Assembly: GCA_016868975.1 (NCBI GenBank)
Contig: VGFD01000004.1
Span: forward strand, 1-35,424
DNA length: 35,424 nt
DNA from: Armatimonadota bacterium
Lineage (GTDB): Bacteria > Vulcanimicrobiota > Xenobia > RGZZ01
Reading direction: 5' to 3'
Part shown: positions 9,701 through 18,691 of the stretch, in pieces
Layout of the letters: every line of letters starts with the position of its first letter
How positions within the stretch are numbered: the first letter of the stretch is position 1
Notes under the pieces: generated by a model
Database searches by the model: none
Seen by the model: only the letters and a program-made list of their open reading frames with translations
Told to the model about the DNA's origin: nothing
Position numbers and translations under genes: made by a program

Positions 9701-10861
9701 TCACTTTCCAGCGGCTTTGGGCGCTGCAATCTTGGGCACTTTAACCTGCATGGTGACCGATTGGCCGACCTCCAGCCGGGTGCCGGCGGCCGGCTGCTGC
9801 GACACGATATAGCCGGGGTCGCCTTCCGCGGTGACCTCGAGCACGCTCAGCTTTACGCCGGCCTTGCTTGCCGCCGCATACGCCTCGACCAGGTTGCGCC
9901 CCTCCAGGGCGGGGATCTGGATCTTGTCGCGGACCATCACCGACACCACCCCGGTGACCAATCCGCCCGGACCGGGGTCCTGCGCGAAAATCAGGTTCTT
10001 TTCCTGGTCCTCGCCCTCCTGGACGTGCAGGCCAAGGTTGAGTTTTTCGAGCCGATCACGCGCGTCCTTCACTGCCATGCCGATCAGGCTGGGGGCGCGA
10101 TCGAGCTGCGGGGTGGACATCACCACGCGGATGAGGTTCGTGCCGGGATCCACCAGCGCGCCGCTGGGCGGAATCTGGGAGATTACCGCCGGAACCTTTT
10201 TGCTTCCGACTTCGGCGAGGAAGGGCGTGCCGCTGATGACCGCGCGCGACTCCTGGCCCGCCTTCTCTATCGAAAAGCCGTTGTTTCCGGCCACGATGGC
10301 CGCCTTCTCAAACGACATGGAATAGAGGAACGGCACCTTGCGCATCTTCCACCCGGAGCTGGTCTGGATACTCACGGAATCGCCCCGCAGGATCTGCGTC
10401 TTGGGCGCCGGGTCCTGCTCGACCACCGTGCCCGTTTTCTGTTTCCCATCGGGTTTCTGGCCCTGATCCTGAAATTGCAGGCTGGCGCGCTCGATGGCCG
10501 CTTGCGCCTCGGAACGGGTGAGCCCGATCACCTTTGGCACCGGCACCAGATCGGCGCCGCCCGGGACCGACAAGATCAAGGTGCCCTTCGGCTTGAGCCG
10601 GTCTCCGGCCAGCGGCTCCTGGTTGCTCACGAGGCCGGGCTGGCCCGCTTCGACCTTGAGATTCTCCCGCTTCACGGTGAAGGGCACTTTCCGCGCCTTC
10701 TCCAGCGCCTGCGCGTACGACATCCCCACGTACTGAGGCACCACCACCGTGTCGCGGATGCGGTAATACCAGTACGCGGTGGCGACGCCGATCACGATGA
10801 ACAGGACGCCGCTTCCGATGACGCCGAAGGATACCTCGCCCCGTCGGCGGCCTCGTCTCAT
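9701..10861 (-). CDS. Membrane-anchored protein with about five PASTA repeats, no kinase domain
   Basis: N-terminal TM (FGVIGSGVLFIVIGVATAYWYY), then repeats such as VPKVIGLTRSEAQAAIERASLQ...VVEQDPAPKTQILRGDSVSI. Start ATG overlaps the upstream stop (ATGA). Confidence 0.88.
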   Translation of the reverse strand: MRRGRRRGEVSFGVIGSGVLFIVIGVATAYWYYRIRDTVVVPQYVGMSYAQALEKARKVPFTVKRENLKVEAGQPGLVSNQEPLAGDRLKPKGTLILSVPGGADLVPVPKVIGLTRSEAQAAIERASLQFQDQGQKPDGKQKTGTVVEQDPAPKTQILRGDSVSIQTSSGWKMRKVPFLYSMSFEKAAIVAGNNGFSIEKAGQESRAVISGTPFLAEVGSKKVPAVISQIPPSGALVDPGTNLIRVVMSTPQLDRAPSLIGMAVKDARDRLEKLNLGLHVQEGEDQEKNLIFAQDPGPGGLVTGVVSVMVRDKIQIPALEGRNLVEAYAAASKAGVKLSVLEVTAEGDPGYIVSQQPAAGTRLEVGQSVTMQVKVPKIAAPKAAGK

Positions 10862-11802
10862 CCCTGTGCCGTGGGCATGGCCGGCGTGTTGAAGGCGAAT
10901 CCCACGCCGCCCCGCGCGTCCACCCCGATCAGGCCGCACTCGACCCCGTGCCCGGTGGCTTCCTCGACGGCCCGCGCCACGGCTTCCCGGGCCGTTCCCT
11001 CTCGCATGTACGAAACCGCGCGCTGGGCGAGGCACAGCTTGATGATCCCCTCCCCGTGCCCGGTCGACGACACTGCGCCGTGCTCGGTGGCGTAGGTGCC
11101 AGCTCCGATGATCGGGGTGTCGCCCACCCGGCCCGGCAGCTTGAACCAGATGCCGCCGGTGCTTGTCCCGGCGGCAAGCGCGCCCTGATCGTCGACGGCC
11201 ACCGCGCCCACCGTGCTGTACAGCTTCTCCTCGGCGCCCAGATAGCGGGCGGCGTACTGGGAGATGCGCTTCCAGTGCTCAAGCTCGTCGGCGGACAGGT
11301 CGCCGGCCTCCATCAGCGCGCGCACTTCTTTCCAGCGGGCGCGGCGCTCCGGCGTGACCGGGTCGTACGACTCCACCCCCAGGATCTGCGCGAAGTGCTC
11401 GGCGCCCGCCCCCACCAGGAGCACGTGATCGGTGACTTCCATGACCGAGCGCGCCAGGTCGATGGGATGGCGGATGCCGCGCACCGCCGCGACCGCGCCG
11501 CACTCCAGGTCGGAGCGCATGAGCGAGGCGTCCATCTCCACGTCGCCGTAAAGCGTGAGCACCGAGCCCGTCCCGGCGTTGAACACCGGGTTGTCTTCCA
11601 GCGCGCGCACCGCCGCGGCCACCGCGTCCACCGCGCTGCCCCCCTGGTGGAGGACGGACAGCCCGGCGTCGGCCGCCTGCCGCGCGCCGTGGTTCTTGCT
11701 TGCCTCCTGCTCGGGAGTGACGTTGCCGCAGCCGCCGTGGACGATGAGTGCGCTCAAATGCTGGCCTCCACGTGAGTTTGAGGGGATGGCGGTTCCACTC
11801 AC
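10858..11802 (-). CDS. Isoaspartyl peptidase / L-asparaginase (Ntn-hydrolase, plant-type)
   Basis: SALIVHGGCGNV, ALEDNPVFNAGTGSVLTLYGDVEMDASLM, nucleophile region STVGAVAVDDQGALAAGTSTGG. Alternative TTG start at 11757 has GGAGG upstream. Confidence 0.92.
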   Translation of the reverse strand: MSGTAIPSNSRGGQHLSALIVHGGCGNVTPEQEASKNHGARQAADAGLSVLHQGGSAVDAVAAAVRALEDNPVFNAGTGSVLTLYGDVEMDASLMRSDLECGAVAAVRGIRHPIDLARSVMEVTDHVLLVGAGAEHFAQILGVESYDPVTPERRARWKEVRALMEAGDLSADELEHWKRISQYAARYLGAEEKLYSTVGAVAVDDQGALAAGTSTGGIWFKLPGRVGDTPIIGAGTYATEHGAVSSTGHGEGIIKLCLAQRAVSYMREGTAREAVARAVEEATGHGVECGLIGVDARGGVGFAFNTPAMPTAQG

Positions 11803-11944
11803 CCCTTGAGCCCTCCTTCGGAGGAAGGGATGGACTCCGGCGCGGGGTATATTCCCCTTGGCTTTTTAGCGTGGCAAAAGATGGAGACAGACCGCGCACA
11901 CTAACCAGGAATCGAGGGTGGCGTCGGCTGTGCCGACCCCTGGC

Positions 11945-13105
11945 ATGAGAATCGGCATTTATACGGAAATCTACAAGCCTGTCCTGAACGGGGTCGTCGT
12001 CTCGGTGGAGTCTTTCCGCGCGCACCTGGAGGAACTGGGCCATGAGGTGTACATCTTCACGCCCTCGTTCATGCAGTACAGCGATCCCCGCGTGCTGCCG
12101 TTCCACTCGCTTCCGCTGCCGACCCGCACGCAGTACCGCCTGACCACGCCGTTCCGCATCGACGGCCGCTCGCCCAAGCTTGACGTGGTGCACGCGCAGT
12201 GCCCCTTCGCGACGGGACTCCTGGCCTATCACCACGCCCGCAACGCCCGCATCCCGTTGATTTTTACCTATCACACGCGACTGGTGGACTACAGCCACTA
12301 CCTGCCGCTCCCGGCGGAGGTCGGCCAACGCTACCTGCGCTGGGTGAGCCGCACCTATTCCAACATGTGCGACCGCGTCGTGGTGCCCACCCAGCCCATT
12401 CGCGAGTTGCTGGAGTCGTACGACATCCGCAAGCCGATCGACGTGATTCCAACCCCGGTGCGCCTCGCCGCGTCCTCGCCGGAGGCGGCCGCCGCGGTGC
12501 GCGCCCGTTTCGGCATCCCCGCCGGCGCGCGCGTGCTGCTCAACGTGGGGCGGCTCGCCCAGGAGAAGAACCTCGAGATGCTCCTGGACGCCTTCGCGCG
12601 CGCCTGCGTGTCCGGCGAGCATCTCATCCTGGTTGGGGACGGCCCCATCCGCGGAGCCCTGGAGGATCGCGCCCAGGCGCTCAAGGTGGCGGATCGCGTC
12701 CACCTGGCCGGCTTCGTGGAGCGCGACCAGATCACGAATTTCTACGCCGCCGCCGATCTCTTCGCGTTTACGTCGCTGACCGAGACGCAAGGGCTGGTGC
12801 TCGACGAGGCGCTTGGGGCCGGCCTCCCCCTGCTCGCCGTGGCGCGCGGCGGACCTGCCGAGGTTCTCGCCTCCACTCGCGCCGGGGTGCCGGTGCTTCC
12901 TTCGGCCGTGATGCTGGACGGCTACAGCACGGCGCTGCGCGAGATCCTGGAGACGCCGGGCCGCCTGGAGGGCTTGCAGAGGCTGGCCCGCCATCATCCG
13001 GTCGGGGGCCGCGACGCCGTGCAGCGTCTGCTGGGCGTGTACCAGTCCGCCCAGCAGCAGCTCCACGGGCGCCGCCGCCCGGTTCCTCGCTCGCGCGTTT
13101 CGTGA
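11945..13105 (+). CDS. GT4-family glycosyltransferase
   Basis: MRIGIYTEIYKPVLNGVVVSVESFRAHLEELGHEVYIFTP, LLNVGRLAQEKNLEMLLDAF, TSLTETQGLVLDEALGAGLP. Confidence 0.9.
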   Translation: MRIGIYTEIYKPVLNGVVVSVESFRAHLEELGHEVYIFTPSFMQYSDPRVLPFHSLPLPTRTQYRLTTPFRIDGRSPKLDVVHAQCPFATGLLAYHHARNARIPLIFTYHTRLVDYSHYLPLPAEVGQRYLRWVSRTYSNMCDRVVVPTQPIRELLESYDIRKPIDVIPTPVRLAASSPEAAAAVRARFGIPAGARVLLNVGRLAQEKNLEMLLDAFARACVSGEHLILVGDGPIRGALEDRAQALKVADRVHLAGFVERDQITNFYAAADLFAFTSLTETQGLVLDEALGAGLPLLAVARGGPAEVLASTRAGVPVLPSAVMLDGYSTALREILETPGRLEGLQRLARHHPVGGRDAVQRLLGVYQSAQQQLHGRRRPVPRSRVS

Positions 13106-13126
13106 TCGCGCGTTGAGAACACCCCG

Positions 13127-14764
13127 GTGAGCCACCGAGTGCGCTCGGCCCGCACCGCGGAGCAGGCGCGCCGCCGCCGTCTCGGGCAGTTCTTCACGCC
13201 CGATGCGGTCGCGGATTTCGCCGTGCGCGTGCTGGAGCCGCATATCGCCCTGGGCGCCGAAGGCGACTCTCCCCGGGTCAGATCCTCGAATGGCGTGCGC
13301 ATCGTAGATCCCGCCGCGGGTGACGGCGTCTTCTTGCGGGCCGCGCGTCGCTTGCTCGGGGATCGCGTAGCGGACTCCGTCGGCCTCGACATCGACCGTG
13401 CCGCCGCGGATTGCGGCGCCGACGCGGGCGTTCGCCTGGGCCATGGCCTGTTAGAGGATCTGGGAGTGTTCGACGTGGCCCTGGGCAACCCGCCGTACGC
13501 CGCGGACGGGATGCGCTGCCTGTCCGGCCTGGCCGACGGCAACCGATCCGAGGACGCCTGGCGCCTCGCCGCGCACGTTCTCGGACAGAGCGTGCTGTGG
13601 CGCCACCGAGTGGGCTGCGAAGCCCCGCTTGAGGATCTTCGCGCGCGCCGCATGACCCGCGCTCTTGCCGCTGAGCTACACCGCGCGGCCCGTTTTCCCA
13701 TCGAGATCCTCTTCGTGGAGCGCTTCGTGTCGCTGCTCAAGCCCGGCGGGTGGATGGCCGTCGTGCTTCCCGAAGGTCTGCTGGCCAACGCGCGCTGGGC
13801 CTTCGTGCGCGACTGGCTGGAAGCCTCGGGCCGGCTGCACGCCGTGTTCGGGCTTCCCCGGCTGTTTGCCCGGGCCGGCGCCACCGCGCGCACGGCGCTG
13901 GTAGTGTATCGCAGGTCGTTTCCAGCCAACGGGGCCCTGGATCAGAGCACCCGGGGCCCGGTGTTGATGGCCGACGCCGGCGCCGAGTGGCTGGGCGCGC
14001 GCCGCCCGGTGAACGATTACCTGGCCGACGTGCTGCGCGGCTCGGCCACGATCTGCGTGTCCGCGGACGCCCTGCGCGGGCAGCGCTGGGACCCGCAGTT
14101 CTGGAATCCCCGCCACGCCAATCCCCTGGACGGGCTGGCGCGCGGCACGGTCGGGCTGGGCGACTTCATCGAGGACATCACCTACGGGCCCATCGTGACG
14201 CGCCGCTTTCCCCGCGAATTTCCCGGGGACGTGCCCGTCGTGAGCCAGCCCCAATTCGAGGACTCGGGGATCAACCTGGCCCACGCCGCGCGCGTGGAAT
14301 CCGACGGGATATTCGATCCGCCGCGCAGCCGGGCGCGGGCCGGGGACCTGCTGTTTCCCCGCTCCGGGGTCGGGACGCTGGGCCGCAACCGCCTCGCGGT
14401 GTACGACGGGGACGTTGCGGTGAACGTCGGCTGCTTCGTGGACCGCATCCGCCTCTGCGGGGTGAACCCGTGGTTCGTGTGGGTTTTTCTGCGGACGCGC
14501 TTCGGCTGGGGGCAGATCCGCCGGGTCATTCACGGGGTGGGAATGCCGAATATCTCGTTCGACGAGATTCGCGCGCTGCGCATCCCACTGGTGCCGGCGG
14601 ACGAGCAGGCCGCGGTGGAGACCGCCTGGCGCGCCCGCGTGGCGCCGCTGCACGAGGCGCTGGTAAGGGCCTGCGCGCGCCGCGAAAAAGAAGCGCCCCT
14701 GCGCGCGAAGGCGGCAGAGGCGTTTCTCGGGCTGGTGCGGGAGCTGGAGGGTCGGCTTACGTAG
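13127..14764 (+). CDS. N6-adenine DNA methyltransferase with fused C-terminal HsdS-like target-recognition region
   Basis: RRRLGQFFTPDAVADF, DPAAGDGVF (motif I), ALGNPPYAADG (motif IV NPPY); C-terminus AGDLLFPRSGVGTLGRNRLAVY...GVGMPNISFDEIRALRIPLVPADEQAAVE is HsdS-like. GTG start. Confidence 0.88.
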   Translation: MSHRVRSARTAEQARRRRLGQFFTPDAVADFAVRVLEPHIALGAEGDSPRVRSSNGVRIVDPAAGDGVFLRAARRLLGDRVADSVGLDIDRAAADCGADAGVRLGHGLLEDLGVFDVALGNPPYAADGMRCLSGLADGNRSEDAWRLAAHVLGQSVLWRHRVGCEAPLEDLRARRMTRALAAELHRAARFPIEILFVERFVSLLKPGGWMAVVLPEGLLANARWAFVRDWLEASGRLHAVFGLPRLFARAGATARTALVVYRRSFPANGALDQSTRGPVLMADAGAEWLGARRPVNDYLADVLRGSATICVSADALRGQRWDPQFWNPRHANPLDGLARGTVGLGDFIEDITYGPIVTRRFPREFPGDVPVVSQPQFEDSGINLAHAARVESDGIFDPPRSRARAGDLLFPRSGVGTLGRNRLAVYDGDVAVNVGCFVDRIRLCGVNPWFVWVFLRTRFGWGQIRRVIHGVGMPNISFDEIRALRIPLVPADEQAAVETAWRARVAPLHEALVRACARREKEAPLRAKAAEAFLGLVRELEGRLT

Positions 14765-16259
14765 GCGTCTCGTTGGGCGCGCCGTTCCCCTTGCTCATGG
14801 CCAGCGACGGCACGTTTTTCACCAGGTCCTCGAACTTGAGGCCGGTGAGCGCCTCAAGCACCGCGGGCAATTGCGCCACCGTCTTCGTCACGTCGCCGGT
14901 GAATTTCGAGATGCCCACGCCATCGCCGCCCCCGATCATCACGATGCGCTCGGTTTTGGCCAGCGGCGCGGTGACCGCTCCGGCGATTTCCGGCAGCTTT
15001 TCGATGAGCATTTGCAGGATGGCGGCCTCGTTGTACGCGCGCCACGAGTCGGCCTTCTTGGCCATCGCGATACCTTCCGCGACGCCGGTGCGTTCCACCA
15101 CGTCGGCGTTGGCGAGACCCTGGGCGCGGGCCACGTCAGCCTGCGCGATACCGAGCTGCTTGTTGGCTTCGGCCTGGGCCTTGCCTTCGCGCTCGACGAC
15201 TTCGGCTTTTGCGAATCCGTTCAGCTTGAGGGCTTCGGACTGGCCTTCGGCGGTGGTCTTCAGCTTGAACTGCTCGGCGTTGGCCAGCGCTTCGATCTCG
15301 TAGCGGCGCGCGTCGGCGGGCTTCACGATGGTGGCCTGCAGCTCGCGCTCCTTGCGGATGGTTTCTTTCTCCTGGACTTCGATCTCTTTCTCTTTCTGGA
15401 TGATCTGGATCTGGACTTCTTCCGCAATGACCTGCTGCTGCGTGCGGTTCTTCTGCAGCTCGTAGGCGAGGTCGGCCTCGGCCTCCTTGGCCTTGGACGA
15501 CTTGTTGTAGTCGGCTTGCTGCATGCGGAAGTCGCGATCTTTCTCGGCGATCTTCGTCCTGGCGTCGATCTTGGCGATCTCGGCCTCCTGGTTGGCCAAC
15601 GCGGCCGCCTTCTGGGCGTCGCGGGCGGCTTCGGCTTCGGCGATGGCCGCCTTCTTCTTGATCTCGGCGGTCTGCGGCTTGCCCAGCGCCGAGAGATATC
15701 CCTGGGTGTCGCGGATGTCCTTGATGGAGAACGAGTCGATGCCAAATCCCATGTTGGAGAGGTCTTGCAAGGACACGCGGGTCACCGTCTGGGCGAACTC
15801 GTCGCGCGCGGTGATGATGTTCTCCACGCTCATCTGGCCGAGGATGGCGCGCGTGTGTCCTTCCAGCGTCTGCTTGAGCACTTCGCGGATCTCTTGCGAC
15901 GACTTGGACAGGAAGCGCTCGACCGCGGTCTGGATGGCCTCCTCGTCGTTCTTCACCTTCACCTGCGCCACCGCGTCCACGATGATGGGCACGCCGTGCA
16001 GGGTGTACACCTCGGGCGTCACGATCTCGATGGTGACGTTTTCCAGCGAGAAGCGATCGACTTTTTCGGTGAAGGGATTGATCAGCGAGCCGCCGCCTCG
16101 CACGAGGCGCATGCCGCGGTTACCGCCGGAGATGACCAGCACTTCGTTGGGGCCGGCCGTGCGGTAGAGCCGGCTGTAAATCGAGATGAGGATGAAAACA
16201 ACGAAGAGGATGCCGGCGAGGCCCCCCACCGTCCAGATGGCCGCTTGTATCAGGTCCAT
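14757..16259 (-). CDS. Flotillin-family SPFH/band 7 protein
   Basis: N-terminal TM, SPFH domain (RTAGPNEVLVISGGNRGMRLVRGGGSLINPFTEKVDRFSLE), long Ala/Glu-rich helices (KKAAIAEAEAARDAQKAAALANQEAEIAKID). Confidence 0.93.
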   Translation of the reverse strand: MDLIQAAIWTVGGLAGILFVVFILISIYSRLYRTAGPNEVLVISGGNRGMRLVRGGGSLINPFTEKVDRFSLENVTIEIVTPEVYTLHGVPIIVDAVAQVKVKNDEEAIQTAVERFLSKSSQEIREVLKQTLEGHTRAILGQMSVENIITARDEFAQTVTRVSLQDLSNMGFGIDSFSIKDIRDTQGYLSALGKPQTAEIKKKAAIAEAEAARDAQKAAALANQEAEIAKIDARTKIAEKDRDFRMQQADYNKSSKAKEAEADLAYELQKNRTQQQVIAEEVQIQIIQKEKEIEVQEKETIRKERELQATIVKPADARRYEIEALANAEQFKLKTTAEGQSEALKLNGFAKAEVVEREGKAQAEANKQLGIAQADVARAQGLANADVVERTGVAEGIAMAKKADSWRAYNEAAILQMLIEKLPEIAGAVTAPLAKTERIVMIGGGDGVGISKFTGDVTKTVAQLPAVLEALTGLKFEDLVKNVPSLAMSKGNGAPNETPT

Positions 16260-16270
16260 GGTGATTGCTC

Positions 16271-16897
16271 CTACGAGTTAGTCGTTTTTTTCGTTTCGGG
16301 CTCCGGCAGACTTACGATGGCCACGCTCCCCACAAAGCGCTCAACCTTCACCAGCGCGCCATTCTTGATCTCGCTGCCATCGCTCGAGCGCGCCACCGCC
16401 GTTTGCCGACCGGACGGGGTAGAGTAGGCGATCTGTCCGACCGAAGTGGATGAAATGGGCGCGATGATTTCGGCCTCGATCCCACTGAGCTGAGACGAGC
16501 GGCCTACCGTGTTTCCCTGGGCCTTGATGAAAATGGTCAGAAACATCCACGTGACCAGCGCGTTCAGCAGCAAGGCGAGTCCGGTCGACCAGAATACGGA
16601 GTTCAACGGGGCCATCTGCAGCGCGTGCAGCGTGATGAGGCCAAACGCGCCGATGCCGGTGAGAAAAGTGGACAGGCCAAGAGGGCTGAGAAAGCTCAGG
16701 TGGAGCCCGCCGCCATCCGCGCCCGCATCCGCTCCGTGGTGCCCGCCGCCATCGAGAATAGAATGGCCCATGTCGGCCACCGAGCCAAGCACAAAACTCG
16801 CCAGAATGTACCCGCCTCCGCCAACCAGGCAGATGAGGTACACCAGGTTCAAGTTCCACTGGCCGATGGTGCCGGCGAGGTCAATGGCGAGCGTCAA
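16271..16897 (-). CDS. NfeD-like membrane protein with C-terminal OB-fold-type domain
   Basis: Multiple TM helices, then GNTVGRSSQLSGIEAEIIAPISSTSVGQIAYSTPSGRQTAVARSSDGSEIKNGALVKVERFVGSVAIV; immediately upstream of flotillin. Confidence 0.75.
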   Translation of the reverse strand: MTLAIDLAGTIGQWNLNLVYLICLVGGGGYILASFVLGSVADMGHSILDGGGHHGADAGADGGGLHLSFLSPLGLSTFLTGIGAFGLITLHALQMAPLNSVFWSTGLALLLNALVTWMFLTIFIKAQGNTVGRSSQLSGIEAEIIAPISSTSVGQIAYSTPSGRQTAVARSSDGSEIKNGALVKVERFVGSVAIVSLPEPETKKTTNS

Positions 16898-16963
16898 AGA
16901 GGTCCCCCCAGGGGTCCGATTCCAAGGGGGACTTTTCAGAAACCCCGCCTAAAGTCCTGCAAC

Positions 16964-18553
16964 GTGCGTGCTGACGGGGTTTTGCGTGCGGTCAAGGCGG
17001 AGCGGTGGGTCAGCCGGGTCCTGCTCATCGCCGTCGCGTTCGGCGCGCTCGGCCTGTTTGTGACCCTGGTGCACGGGATCGCAATGGTGCTCTTCCCGCT
17101 CCAGATCGATTACGCGGAAGGCGTCTGCCTGCAACTCGCCGACACCATCGCGCGCGGCCAGGCATTGTATCGCGATCCGAGCCAGTATCCCTGGCTGGTG
17201 AGTCCGTACACGCCGCTCTATTTGTGGACGTCCGCGATGCTGGGCAAGGGATTTTTCGCGGGGCGCCTCATCTCACTGGTGGCCGCGCTGGGCTGCGCGG
17301 CGCTGGTGGCCTTCGCGACCTGGCGGCGCGGGCATGCGGCGGCTCCCGCGGCGGCACTCACGGTTTTCGTGTGCAGCGCGTTGTTTACCCAGTGGTCGTC
17401 CTATTACCGGGTGGATTTTCTGGGCCTGTTCTGGGAGCTGGCCGGGCTGGTGATGGTGGAGCGCTGCCTCCTGGAGAAGCGCTCGATCCGGTCGGCGAAC
17501 TCCGTCGGGAATACGGAGCCTCACGGGGATTCCGCTCAGCACGGGTCCGACCTCAAGGTGGTGGCGGCAGCGGCCGTACTTTTCACGCTGGCCTTCTACA
17601 CCAAGCAGACGTTCGTGCTGGGGCTGGTCGCCTCGGTCGGCACGCTGTGGTTCGTGTCGCGCCGCGACGCAATTGCGCTGGCCGGGGCCAGCGCGGTGCT
17701 GCTGGCGATCCCCTACGCGCTCATCGATTACGCCAGCGGCGGCTACCTCTACAACCTGTTCTTTCGTTACAACGCCGTGCCGTGGAGCGCGTCGTATGCG
17801 TGGCTCTGGGTGTCCGGCTACCTGCGCACGGTGGCCGCGGGGATCTTGCTGGCACTCTGGTGGCACCTGACGCGCCGCTCGGTGTGGTCGGTGTATTTCT
17901 TCCTGGCGGTGCTCACCTTGATTGGAGTGGGCCGCACCGGATCCTACTACAACCACTTTCTCCCCTTCCACGCGGCCATGGCGATCGGCGCGGGTCTCGC
18001 GATCGGCGCGCTGCTGGGGCCGGAGATCCGCCCTCGGGAGAAAACCTTTTCTTACGGCGTGGTGATGGGCTGCGTTCTGCTGCTGGTACAGGTGGCCCTG
18101 GGCTTCTACCAGCCGCTGCGTCCCACCCTGGAAGCGCCCGCGAAGACGCTCACCGCCGAAGTCCCCGAGTTGCTGGGCGGCCGCTTCGAAGACCGCCTCA
18201 ACCGCTTGCGCGGGGACGTCGGCACGGTGGCGCGCGATCTGAGCCAGTACCCGGGGCCGGTCTTCGCGGAAAATCTCGGGCTGCCGGTGCTGATCGGCCG
18301 CCCTTCCATCGGGTGCGATCCCATCACGCTGTTCACCCTTGCCGAGATTGGCCTGTGGGACGAAAAACCGCTCATCAAGATGATTGAGAAGCGCGAAATC
18401 GCCGTCATCACGCTGCAACGCCTCACGCCGGACAATCCCCGCGTGCCCCCGCGCATCCTGGCGCGCATTTTGCAGCACTACGAGCCGAAGTTCAAGATCT
18501 TCGACGACACGGTGCTGTTCCCCAAAGCCCCCGCAGTCGGGCCCAGCAATTGA
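16964..18553 (+). CDS. Polytopic membrane protein, probable GT-C (GT39/ArnT-like) glycosyltransferase
   Basis: Many TM helices; IDYAEGVCLQLADTIARGQALYRDPSQYPWLVSPYTPLYLW resembles GT-C first loop. GTG start uncertain. Confidence 0.65.
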   Translation: MRADGVLRAVKAERWVSRVLLIAVAFGALGLFVTLVHGIAMVLFPLQIDYAEGVCLQLADTIARGQALYRDPSQYPWLVSPYTPLYLWTSAMLGKGFFAGRLISLVAALGCAALVAFATWRRGHAAAPAAALTVFVCSALFTQWSSYYRVDFLGLFWELAGLVMVERCLLEKRSIRSANSVGNTEPHGDSAQHGSDLKVVAAAAVLFTLAFYTKQTFVLGLVASVGTLWFVSRRDAIALAGASAVLLAIPYALIDYASGGYLYNLFFRYNAVPWSASYAWLWVSGYLRTVAAGILLALWWHLTRRSVWSVYFFLAVLTLIGVGRTGSYYNHFLPFHAAMAIGAGLAIGALLGPEIRPREKTFSYGVVMGCVLLLVQVALGFYQPLRPTLEAPAKTLTAEVPELLGGRFEDRLNRLRGDVGTVARDLSQYPGPVFAENLGLPVLIGRPSIGCDPITLFTLAEIGLWDEKPLIKMIEKREIAVITLQRLTPDNPRVPPRILARILQHYEPKFKIFDDTVLFPKAPAVGPSN

Positions 18554-18610
18554 CCCGACGCCCCCGCAGTCGGGCCCAGCAATGAACCTGACGCCCCCGC
18601 AGTCGGGCCC
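18527..18610 (+). repeat. 33-bp tandem repeat, about 2.5 copies, spanning the stop codon of the membrane protein gene
   Basis: GCCCCCGCAGTCGGGCCC recurs at 18527, 18560 and 18593 (period 33). Confidence 0.85.
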
Positions 18611-18629
18611 CGGGTGGGCGGCGCGCTGG

Positions 18630-18665
18630 AAAACAAAAGGCCCCCGCCGCGGAGACGGCGAGGGC
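18630..18665 (-). terminator. Rho-independent terminator of the 18692-19045 gene
   Basis: Minus strand: GCCCTCGCCG-tctccg-CGGCGGGGGC (one mismatch) followed by TTTTGTTTT. Confidence 0.75.
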
Positions 18666-18691
18666 GCTTCGGGGATGGGCGCCGGGCGGCT

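Noticed and set aside
11279-13444. 721-aa minus-strand ORF
   Set aside because: Antisense to the glycosyltransferase and methyltransferase, both with strong motifs on the plus strand.
14871-16427. 518-aa plus-strand ORF
   Set aside because: Antisense to the clear flotillin gene; low-complexity Leu/Gly/Asp composition mirrors the antisense of Ala/Glu/Lys-rich helices.
18527-18610. Possible CRISPR array
   Set aside because: Only about 2.5 units with no variable spacers; partly coding tandem repeat.
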